From: a virus
DNA: 21,819 bases
Strand: one strand, 5' to 3'
Virus record (IMG/VR): IMGVR_UViG_3300034198_011312
Coordinates: 1-21,819 of that record
Under the pieces are notes generated by a model. That model worked only from the letters and a program-made list of their open reading frames with translations. It was not told where the DNA came from and did no database searches. Of this stretch, positions 14,956 to 21,819 are shown in pieces. A program made the translations under genes and the position numbers. Every line of letters begins with the position of its first letter. Position 1 is the stretch's first letter.

Positions 14956-16553
14956 TGTCAAAAGAAGGCTCAACATATAAAAACCCAATTAAATCCTATA
15001 CGGATGCTTCAAAATGGACAATTGAACAAAAAGCAATAGTAGAACAAGTATTTAGCAATCAAACCCCTGGAACATTTCTCCAAGACATGGGCCAAGATAT
15101 TGGTGGCGGAACTATTAGCCAAAGCGTTTGGTACTGCACAAAGTATGTAACATCAGCACTCAACATTCGTATCTGGGTCCGAACATTTTTAAATGGCACT
15201 AAGGTTGTAGCAACAACCAATTACGCAATACTTATAAAAAGCGGAGAGGCTAATTCAGGTGTATCTTTCTTCAGAACTACAGCGGGTGTTACGGAAAAGC
15301 GTATTACCTCTGCGTTTACGGGAAGGTTTGGCCAAAGCGATTCAATTAATCAAAGATGGAAGTTTCAATGGGGCGCATACACATTTATAGGTTTATCCGC
15401 TCCAGAACTTGAATCACTAAAAAAACAATTAGGTGGTGGGTCTGAAACAAGAGTAACTATACCTGGTGCAGCGGCAGCCAGTACTCCAGAAACAAATATA
15501 GAAACAACAAATAGCGCAAACTCAAGAACGACAGGAGGCAGGTCCGGTTCTGGGAAAAACAACGAAGAGACAAGCAACTCCCCAAGAACTGTAACAAACG
15601 CAGAAAAAGCCTGGGCGTTAAACAACCCAGCGGGAGTTGACTTCACTCCTAAGGCACCAAAAAAGTCTAGTAAATCAAATAAAAGTTCTCGCAATAATGC
15701 CCCCCAAAAAAATCCAAACAACGGTCTATCTACTGTGACTATAAAAAAAATGCCTGAAAAAATTTATTCCAACGGCATTAAATTTACAAATACAAATCCT
15801 TATATTGAGCAAAGATACACAATTCCAGGACCAATAAACTCTGAAGGCGTATCAGAGATTAGACAAATTGTTCGTAGACACATTTTTGATATTATCCCAA
15901 ATACTTTTGAGTTCAGCAATTTAAGTTCGGCTTGGGAAGAAGTACCAAGAAATGGAAACTTTAACATGGTCGACTGGAGTAAGTACAATCTTACAAAAGT
16001 TGGTTTTAAATTTTTGATACAAGGAACAAGAACCGATACGTTTAATTTTGAACAACAGAAGAAAGCGGACGGCTCTTTAATACCAATACCGCCCCCAATT
16101 AGCACTATAGTAAATGACGGAATGTCTATTTCTATCGACGAGCAAGTTGCAAATATTAGACAAATTGGTGCAGCGCCTTACCCTGTAAGACTTTATAACT
16201 TAAACACATTGTTAACTGATGAATATAGATTTCCTTATGAATCGCCCGGAAAAGGAATTCTTTGGGTGATTGGTGATATGAACATAACTGCTTCACGTGT
16301 TACTCCAAAAGCAAAAAATATTGCAGTAGCAGAAGTAAACATTAGTTTGATTGAATACCCAGAAATTGGTAGAGATATTATTTTTCTTCCTCCACTTGTA
16401 CCAACACAGCCAGTACCAAAATGTGTAGGTAAAAAGTGTAAAACAACAACCACAACACCGTTGGGGTTACAGGTTGAAGGTACATATGGATATGTTCCAA
16501 AAAACGATTACCAGAGTCCAAGCCCATCACAACCTGATACCACACCTGCTTAA
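14955..16553 (+). CDS. Baseplate/tail-tip protein, two domains with a Ser/Asn-rich linker
   Basis: This 532-residue protein starts at an ATG overlapping the tape measure stop. It has an N-terminal beta-rich domain (residues about 1-155), a long disordered linker rich in Ser, Asn, Thr, Gly and Lys (about 159-255), a second beta-rich domain (about 256-490, including FEFSNLSSAWEEVPR and VDWSKYNLTKVGFKFLI) and a Thr/Pro/Ser-rich tail. Position after the tape measure and before the hub suggests it caps the tape measure or links tube and hub, as XkdP-like or gp53-like proteins do in other contractile tails. No LysM domain was visible. Assignment is by position; the family is not recognised. Confidence 0.6.
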   Translation: MSKEGSTYKNPIKSYTDASKWTIEQKAIVEQVFSNQTPGTFLQDMGQDIGGGTISQSVWYCTKYVTSALNIRIWVRTFLNGTKVVATTNYAILIKSGEANSGVSFFRTTAGVTEKRITSAFTGRFGQSDSINQRWKFQWGAYTFIGLSAPELESLKKQLGGGSETRVTIPGAAAASTPETNIETTNSANSRTTGGRSGSGKNNEETSNSPRTVTNAEKAWALNNPAGVDFTPKAPKKSSKSNKSSRNNAPQKNPNNGLSTVTIKKMPEKIYSNGIKFTNTNPYIEQRYTIPGPINSEGVSEIRQIVRRHIFDIIPNTFEFSNLSSAWEEVPRNGNFNMVDWSKYNLTKVGFKFLIQGTRTDTFNFEQQKKADGSLIPIPPPISTIVNDGMSISIDEQVANIRQIGAAPYPVRLYNLNTLLTDEYRFPYESPGKGILWVIGDMNITASRVTPKAKNIAVAEVNISLIEYPEIGRDIIFLPPLVPTQPVPKCVGKKCKTTTTTPLGLQVEGTYGYVPKNDYQSPSPSQPDTTPA

Positions 16554-16569
16554 TTAGGTATGATTTTTT

Positions 16570-18201
16570 ATGTTTACGTATGAATCACTTCAAATAGGAA
16601 ATTTGAGTAGAAAACAAATGGCGCTTGTTGCGTCAAACCTAATGAGCATTTCAGTCAATTATTCAATTGATATGGCAAATCAATTAACAATAACCATAAT
16701 TGACCCTGGTTTTGAAATGGCAATCAATAACTATTTTCAAGTGGGCGTTGACGTAGTTTACGAAACAACACAACTTCTTATGGGGAACATACCTGGCGGT
16801 GAAGATATTGCGCTAACAGGGAGAATGCGCTACATATATGAAATGGTTGAAGTAAGTGTCGCTCAGTCTGGAGCAGCGTCTCCGATTTGGACTATTCAGG
16901 CAATGCCAAAAGCGGTACAACAAATGAAAAGAGATAAAACTACAAAAATAGGAGGCTCCGGCTATATGTACGCATATAACGTGGCCAAACATTTTGGACT
17001 CAAATTTGTTGGAGAAAATAGCGCAAGAATAAAATCACCAAAGAAAAACTCCGGCGCTAATCAAGCAGATTCTGTTTGGACACGATTAACAAGCATTGCA
17101 TCAGAGTCTCAGTACGTGTGTTTTGTCATGGATGGAACTTTATATTTTGCTACAGAAAAATGGCTTCTCTATAAATGGGGAACTCATCGACAGCCTGGAA
17201 CAACTAAAAAAGACAAAAACGGCAAAGTCATTATAAATAAAAAAACAAAACTTCCTGAAATGAATGCTGCAAAATACTGGATACCGATGAATTATACAAA
17301 TACTGATTCGTATTCAAGAGAATTTCAAGTTCTCTCACTTCCTTCAATGAGAAAATCAGACAATGACCCTCGGCAAGGAGAAGGAACCCTGAGCGTTGAT
17401 AGGAATAATGGAGTTCAACTTAGACCTGGTATGACAATAAAAATTGACAACATACCTGGGTTTAAGGGGAGTTACTTAATTACAGAAGTTACTTTTAATG
17501 AACAAACGACAGAACCAGTATCTGTGTCTTTTAGAACTCCGGAACTTCTTAAAGTAAACGGCAAAGAGCCCAAAATACCAATGCTTCCTATTGGCAAAAT
17601 ATATAATAGTGACTATTTTATTGCAAATGCACGTGTTGGAGAGTCTTCCGTTGGTCTTCCTGTATATAACGAGTTAAGCCCTCCTCTTCAGTTTTTAGGT
17701 TCAACAATTAATCCAGTAGGGCCAAGTGTTGCTGGAAAGATTCCAAACTCAAGAAGACCTGATGTCTATGGATACCTTTCTGAAGTGTCACCATCATCAA
17801 CAAAACCTGTTTTATTAGCAGATTTTTTTGAACTTGGAAATATAGATATGTGGAATAGACCGGTCTACGTGAACGGTACTCGCCCTAATGTTGAAGCAAT
17901 GCTGTCTAAAACGTTCATTCATGCTGATGTAATTTTTTCAGGAGATGACGCTATCTCAGTGTGGGTCATTCTGGAAAGAGTATGGTGTCAGGGCGGAGCA
18001 CCTACGTTAATATCACAAGCAGATGCAATCACAAAATACGAAACAACAGGAGAGCATCACGGCATTCTTCGTTCAGAAATTGCAGCAACTAATTTTGAAT
18101 GGATTCTTAAAGATATTTGGGGTCCAGTTATTATGAAAAGATTTCCGAAGTCGTGGAAATTGATTTTGCAAAACGAAGTTGAATACATACCGAATTGCTA
18201 A
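16570..18201 (+). CDS. Baseplate hub protein (gp27/gpD-like) with C-terminal add-on domain
   Basis: The first 340 residues are beta-rich and follow the gp27-like hub pattern: an N-terminal strand set ([20 protein letters not shown]), a segment around [16 protein letters not shown], then [16 protein letters not shown] and late strands before [12 protein letters not shown]. Hub trimers sit at the tail tip and carry the spike. After a linker, residues about 415-520 look like a separate domain with [13 protein letters not shown] (423-435) and [19 protein letters not shown] (480-498). From memory this resembles a small domain often fused to phage tail or lysis proteins. The stop is one base before the next ATG. 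The ATG has an AGG site about 11 bases upstream, longer than usual, and also a TATGAT just before it. Confidence 0.7.
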   Translation: MFTYESLQIGNLSRKQMALVASNLMSISVNYSIDMANQLTITIIDPGFEMAINNYFQVGVDVVYETTQLLMGNIPGGEDIALTGRMRYIYEMVEVSVAQSGAASPIWTIQAMPKAVQQMKRDKTTKIGGSGYMYAYNVAKHFGLKFVGENSARIKSPKKNSGANQADSVWTRLTSIASESQYVCFVMDGTLYFATEKWLLYKWGTHRQPGTTKKDKNGKVIINKKTKLPEMNAAKYWIPMNYTNTDSYSREFQVLSLPSMRKSDNDPRQGEGTLSVDRNNGVQLRPGMTIKIDNIPGFKGSYLITEVTFNEQTTEPVSVSFRTPELLKVNGKEPKIPMLPIGKIYNSDYFIANARVGESSVGLPVYNELSPPLQFLGSTINPVGPSVAGKIPNSRRPDVYGYLSEVSPSSTKPVLLADFFELGNIDMWNRPVYVNGTRPNVEAMLSKTFIHADVIFSGDDAISVWVILERVWCQGGAPTLISQADAITKYETTGEHHGILRSEIAATNFEWILKDIWGPVIMKRFPKSWKLILQNEVEYIPNC

Positions 18202-18202
18202 T

Positions 18203-19021
18203 ATGACAAATTACGTTAACAGAAATAAAGCATCTTCTCACCCCACAAAACCTGGCGGTATATACGTTGGCGTAGTAAAGTCGGTAACTCCGGACGGAAA
18301 AGTATTTGTTCAAATTCCTTATCTCGGAAGCACTGTCGGTCCCCTTCGTGTTCTTAACAGCAATGTAAATAATCCATTAACCGTTGATACGCAAGTTTTA
18401 TGTGCAGACATAAATATGAGTTCATCAGACATGTATGTTCTTGGTTACGTAAATCCAAGCGACGCCCCTGTTGGTGTTTCTGGACCTTCTGGACCTTCTG
18501 GACCTGCCGGTGGTCCAACTGGCGCTACGGGCGCAACTGGTGCTACAGGACCTACAGGAGTGACTGGACCTTCTGGACCTTCTGGACCTTCTGGGCCTAC
18601 GGGCGCAACTGGTGCTACAGGACCTACAGGACCTTCTGGACCTTCTGGACCTGCCGGTGGTCCAACTGGCGCTACGGGCGCAACTGGTGCTACAGGACCA
18701 AGCGGAGACTGGTCAACACCACAGTCAATTGTTGCGTTTTCTTCTGCAACCGATGGGATGGGGGTCCTTCTTTCAAGCACCCCTGGAAAATTAATCTACA
18801 ATACTGGTTCACAGACTATAAACATAACAGGTGATACGAACTTTACTGTCGGTCAACAGGTTGACTTACTTCGTAGGCATACTGGAACCTTTACGGTCGC
18901 CGCCTTCTCCCCTGCAACGCTTCACGGCACCCCTGCTTTAACTTTACGAGCGCAGTGGTCAGCCGCATCAATTATCTGCATATCCGCAAACGAATATGTT
19001 CTCATGGGAGACCTTGGGTAA
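18203..19021 (+). CDS. Baseplate spike protein: OB-fold, collagen-like stalk and beta-rich tip
   Basis: The start is the ATG one base after the hub stop; an in-frame TTG at 18179 lies inside the hub gene and is not used. Residues about 15-90 ([20 protein letters not shown] and onward) form the gp5/gpV-like OB domain that sits on the hub. Residues 91-167 are 25 Gly-X-Y triplets of [12 protein letters not shown] type, broken by two extra glycines, and should form a collagen-like triple helix. The last 100 residues (about 169-272) are beta-rich and resemble the C-terminal cap of phage fibres. The protein is likely a trimer piercing or touching the cell surface. The DNA repeats within the stalk make copy number changes plausible. 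Confidence 0.8.
   Translation: MTNYVNRNKASSHPTKPGGIYVGVVKSVTPDGKVFVQIPYLGSTVGPLRVLNSNVNNPLTVDTQVLCADINMSSSDMYVLGYVNPSDAPVGVSGPSGPSGPAGGPTGATGATGATGPTGVTGPSGPSGPSGPTGATGATGPTGPSGPSGPAGGPTGATGATGATGPSGDWSTPQSIVAFSSATDGMGVLLSSTPGKLIYNTGSQTINITGDTNFTVGQQVDLLRRHTGTFTVAAFSPATLHGTPALTLRAQWSAASIICISANEYVLMGDLG
18482..18699 (+). repeat. Collagen-coding direct repeats (71 bp perfect copies 147 bp apart)
   Basis: Bases 18482-18552 recur exactly at 18629-18699. The offset is 147 bases, 49 codons, so the reading frame is kept. A shorter part of the unit also recurs at about 18597. The repeats lie entirely inside the collagen-like part of the spike gene. Confidence 0.9.
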
Positions 19022-19086
19022 TGATATTGAAACTTAAGTGGCCGTGTTTGTCGGCATCAGAACAATGGAATGTGGGATAATGGGTT

Positions 19087-19389
19087 ATGGACTGTCTGGC
19101 TTTTCCAATAAAATTTGACCCATATGGGTTGGTGAAACTTGAAGACGGTACGTACGATTATTTCAAACAACTCTTGACGGTTTCTCTCCTTACGGAGCCT
19201 GGCGAGCACCCCTTAACCCCAGACTACGGGGTTCTTGACTCAACGTTTATGCCAGTTGAACCGTCGGATTTTATTTTGAATGCTGCAAAATATGTTCCAG
19301 AAGTTGAGATTGTTGAAATAAATCCACTGTATACCGAGTCAACAGGTGCGCTCAGTGTTGAATTTTCATTTAGAATAATAGGTGATTAA
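19087..19389 (+). CDS. Baseplate wedge protein, gp25-like
   Basis: The 100-residue protein matches the gp25/GPW family in length, position and motif: FPIKFDPYGLVKLEDG early, then LLTEPGEHPLTPDYG, the remnant of the conserved loop that in relatives contains a conserved Pro-x-(F/Y)-Gly, and final beta strands VEFSFRIIGD. It joins the wedge to the sheath. The ATG at 19087 lacks a clear Shine-Dalgarno sequence; a GATAAT 5 bases upstream could be a -10 for leaderless expression. Only two bases separate its stop from the next gene. Confidence 0.85.
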   Translation: MDCLAFPIKFDPYGLVKLEDGTYDYFKQLLTVSLLTEPGEHPLTPDYGVLDSTFMPVEPSDFILNAAKYVPEVEIVEINPLYTESTGALSVEFSFRIIGD

Positions 19390-19391
19390 CT

Positions 19392-20594
19392 ATGGCTATT
19401 GACTTTTCAAGATACGTAAACTTAACACCTTTTGACGCATCTCCAACATCTATATATCTTGACGCGATTGAATACGGACGCGTTGCTCTTCCTGAATTTC
19501 AGATGCGCCAAGGCACTCCTGAGGACGCATTGCTTCAGGCAGTTTCTTATATTTCTTCCTTAAATGTTTCTGCAATAAATAGACTTCCAGACAGGCTCAT
19601 GGCTGGTCTTTTGGGGATGATGGGCGTTGAAGTAAACGATGGTGACCAAGCCGTTATTGATGTTGAATTTACGGCAATGGATTACGACGGAACCGCTATT
19701 CCTGAAACGACATTGCTTCGCTACGACTACGAGGTTCTTGGAGACCAGTTCTCAATTTATTTTCAAACAACTGAAGAAGGAATCATTGACCCCGTTGTAT
19801 ACACCGGAACAGAGTCTCTTCCTACTGTTGTTGTAGAAGCAAGATGTCTTGAAGTTGGAAGAATTCTCCCAGTAGGTGCTGGTCTTGAGTTAATGATTGA
19901 ATCACCAACATCAAATATTCTGAGTGCGACAATAGATTCTGTTATTTCTTTTGGAACAAACCCAGAAACAACGCTTGAGTATTTAAACCGCGCAAGCAAT
20001 TATCTTGCCTCGCTTTCTTCCGCTTTTGGTAAAGCATCTCAAATTGATGGCTATGTTTTTTCCACATTTAGCGACACCATAAGCGCAGTAAAAACTTATG
20101 ATTTAACAAACCATGAAGGCGACCTTTTGTGGGCCGACGCTGCGGAACAAGGATATGTCACAGTTTTTGTTTATGGTAAAAATGCTTATTCATCAACAGA
20201 TGAGAAGAATGACATTTTGATTTCTATTCAAGATAGAACAATTGCCGGACTTGAAGTTGGGGTAATCGATGTCAATATTGTTGACATTATGGTTGACGTT
20301 TCTGCTATTTATTCTTCTGAATACGATGTAGATAAAGTTGAATACAACATTCAGTCCGTTATAGCAACAAACTTTTCTCCTAATGGATATAAGTTTTCAG
20401 AAAAAATAAGAAGAAGCGAATTTATTGCTGTTGTATCTTCCGTTCCTGGAGTCATGTACGTTGAGGACGTTACGTTAACGTGTGGCGCAGGAGGAACTAT
20501 TGTTGATGGAAATGTTGAATTTACACAGAAGGGTTCTCTCCCTTTGACAGCGGTTGCAGACATAGTCGTAACACTGACATCTATGGAGCCATAA
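19392..20594 (+). CDS. Baseplate J-like protein (wedge component, gp6-like)
   Basis: The 400-residue protein shows the J family plan: an N-terminal helical segment (DALLQAVSYISSLNVSAINR, residues about 35-65), strand-rich middle (VIDVEFTAMDYDGTAIPETT), a second helical segment (LEYLNRASNYLASLSS), and beta strands with VDVSAIYSSEYDVDKVEYNI. J proteins form the ring of the baseplate that links wedges. The ATG follows AGGTGA at about six bases. Position after gp25 and before the I-like gene is the order of P2-type contractile tails. The assignment is secure. Confidence 0.85.
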   Translation: MAIDFSRYVNLTPFDASPTSIYLDAIEYGRVALPEFQMRQGTPEDALLQAVSYISSLNVSAINRLPDRLMAGLLGMMGVEVNDGDQAVIDVEFTAMDYDGTAIPETTLLRYDYEVLGDQFSIYFQTTEEGIIDPVVYTGTESLPTVVVEARCLEVGRILPVGAGLELMIESPTSNILSATIDSVISFGTNPETTLEYLNRASNYLASLSSAFGKASQIDGYVFSTFSDTISAVKTYDLTNHEGDLLWADAAEQGYVTVFVYGKNAYSSTDEKNDILISIQDRTIAGLEVGVIDVNIVDIMVDVSAIYSSEYDVDKVEYNIQSVIATNFSPNGYKFSEKIRRSEFIAVVSSVPGVMYVEDVTLTCGAGGTIVDGNVEFTQKGSLPLTAVADIVVTLTSMEP

Positions 20595-20595
20595 A

Positions 20596-21801
20596 ATGGC
20601 TAAAACAATTCAACGTTTATCTGATATAAACGCCTTAAGACGTTTCAATATAGTTAGTGGAAGAGATGTTGACTTATCTGACGTTATTGCTAATAATGAT
20701 TGGTATGCGGCTGGCAGTACTCCAATTAGCATTGTTCCATCAAACTTTTTTGTTAGCCACTATTACACAATGGAAATTGACCCCATTACAGAAGGTCCTG
20801 TTACTGTCTATCTACCGATAGACGATATTTTTGATGAGTTTGACTTAGGTGGAACATTTGTTTTTACCGGAGTTATTTATGCTCCGGAAGGAAACCTATT
20901 AACTGGAACATTTGCTGAATCCATTAACGTAACTGCTGCATTGTATAACGCAGACACTGGAGTGGTTGAAGGCAATACACGTTCTATTCAGTCTGGAACA
21001 TGGTTTGCTTTCAGGTCAAACCAAATGACGCTAGACACAGTGCCTGACGGCGACAACACTTCATACATGGTTGCGTTGACTATCACTGGCCATAAAGGTC
21101 TTCAGATTAAAATGTCAACACCTAATGTCGTTAATGACAATGTATGGGCACTTAATCCAGTAATAAGCAATCTCAGGTCTAGATTACCCGACTTTTACTT
21201 TGATTATGATGGCCTAGAGACTGACCCGCAATATCCATTTTTAAGACTGATTGATGTTTTTACGGAAACTATTGCTGACTCAATGCAGGCATATTCTGAT
21301 TGGTTTAAGTACGATACTGAAGAAATTCCGTTGGGAGTTGAGAGAGACTCCTATACGGCTCAAAGTGTTTTAGTAGACCCTAAATACATACGTGCGGAAT
21401 ATCTCCAGTGGGCATTCCAATTTGCTGGAGTTCCGCAGGTTAAACAATTGACCGTTGCTGGGAATGTAGAAATTCCTGCAACAAACGAAGATTACAAGAT
21501 TGCTCAACTGTCTCCAGCGATTTACGGTCGTGGAGCAGGTACTCAATCAGCAATTAGAACTGCTGTAAAATTTGTTCTTACTGGTTCAAAAACCGTTGTT
21601 ATTAGCCAAAGAGCAGGCGGAGACACTTGGGTTATTAAGTTAACTACTTTAACTTCTGAGTCTCCATCCTCAGAAGTTATTCTTGCTGCGGCGGAAGAAG
21701 CACGGCCTGTGGGTTTTACCATTATTCATCAAGCAGTTTCTGATTTCAACTTTATCCTCGGTGACCCAATCTATGGACGCCTTGGAAGTGGTCGCTTGTA
21801 G
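20596..21801 (+). CDS. Phage tail protein, P2 gpI-like, with N-terminal beta domain
   Basis: The C-terminal half (residues about 197-401), starting LPDFYFDYDGLETDPQYPFL, with YLQWAFQFAGV, the segment RTAVKFVLTGSKTVVISQR and WVIKLTTLTSE, matches the I-type tail protein family of contractile tails. This protein joins tail fibres to the J ring. Residues about 1-190 are beta-rich and resemble a carbohydrate-binding or jelly-roll domain rather than the family core, so it is a larger I protein than P2's (about 170 residues). GGAG lies seven bases before the ATG, and the stop of J lies one base before it. Confidence 0.75.
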   Translation: MAKTIQRLSDINALRRFNIVSGRDVDLSDVIANNDWYAAGSTPISIVPSNFFVSHYYTMEIDPITEGPVTVYLPIDDIFDEFDLGGTFVFTGVIYAPEGNLLTGTFAESINVTAALYNADTGVVEGNTRSIQSGTWFAFRSNQMTLDTVPDGDNTSYMVALTITGHKGLQIKMSTPNVVNDNVWALNPVISNLRSRLPDFYFDYDGLETDPQYPFLRLIDVFTETIADSMQAYSDWFKYDTEEIPLGVERDSYTAQSVLVDPKYIRAEYLQWAFQFAGVPQVKQLTVAGNVEIPATNEDYKIAQLSPAIYGRGAGTQSAIRTAVKFVLTGSKTVVISQRAGGDTWVIKLTTLTSESPSSEVILAAAEEARPVGFTIIHQAVSDFNFILGDPIYGRLGSGRL

Positions 21802-21808
21802 GTAATAA

Positions 21809-21819
21809 ATGAGGCACAA
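21809..21819 (+). CDS. Start of the next gene (truncated by the window end)
   Basis: An ATG at 21809 follows AGG by six bases and the stop of the I-like gene by seven. Only three codons are seen (M-R-H), so nothing can be said of function. A tail fibre or receptor-binding protein would be expected at this place. Confidence 0.5.

Noticed and set aside
18482-18699. Regular repeats that could suggest a CRISPR array
   Set aside because: Units are in-frame multiples of Gly-X-Y codons, with no spacers of constant length.
18445-18780. Leftward ORF reading as collagen-like GPV/GPE repeats
   Set aside because: It is the antisense of the GPS/GAT collagen codons of the spike gene, which automatically gives another glycine-proline repeat; no ribosome site, and the sense gene has OB-fold and tip domains around it.

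Overview
The window is part of a double-stranded DNA phage (or closely related prophage) with a contractile tail. The marker genes for this are a tail sheath, a tail tube, a tape measure, a gp25-like wedge protein, a baseplate J-like protein and a P2 gpI-like protein, in the usual order. No ribosomal, tRNA or host metabolic genes were seen. Base composition looks moderately AT-rich. Two genes (1402, 9530) have no Shine-Dalgarno sequence but carry a TAnnnT -10-like box 6-7 bases before the ATG, the layout of actinobacterial leaderless genes. With the RuvC / ParB / PAPS-reductase-like gene set, this makes an actinobacterial host with modest GC content (for example a freshwater actinobacterium) my best guess. 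That is inference and was not tested by any search.

Layout. (1) 1-1339: two leftward genes, the first cut by the window edge, neither firmly identified. (2) 1340-1401: a short divergent control region with mirror-image -10 boxes. (3) 1402-4911: a tightly packed rightward block containing a RuvC-like resolvase, a coiled-coil protein, a ParB-like protein, a small GTG-start protein, a PP-loop (PAPS-reductase/IbrA-like) protein and an IbrB-like ParB protein. Most are joined by 4-11 base overlaps. (4) 4963-7521: a tiny arginine-rich protein, then head-tail connector, Mu gpG-like completion protein, probable tail terminator and an acidic protein of unknown role. (5) 7540-10227: sheath, tube and the two tail assembly chaperones, the second in the -1 frame. 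(6) 10258-14955: a 1565-residue tape measure carrying an M15-type zinc peptidase motif set near its C-terminus. (7) 14955-21801: baseplate and tail-tip genes, namely a linker-rich baseplate protein, a gp27-like hub with an extra C-terminal phage domain, an OB-fold spike protein with a collagen-like stalk, gp25, J and I homologues. A new gene starts at 21809.

How they work together. Regions 4-7 build the neck, tail and baseplate: the tape measure and chaperones set tail length, the tube polymerises inside the sheath, and the hub, spike and wedge proteins form the contraction-triggering baseplate. Region 3 is not structural. It pairs a nuclease-fold resolvase with an IbrA/IbrB-like module whose biochemistry is unknown to me, and it is the best candidate here for an undescribed system. 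Capsid, portal, terminase and lysis genes are not in the window. No intergenic stretch exceeds 100 bases, and I saw no tRNA, CRISPR, insertion sequence or attachment site.
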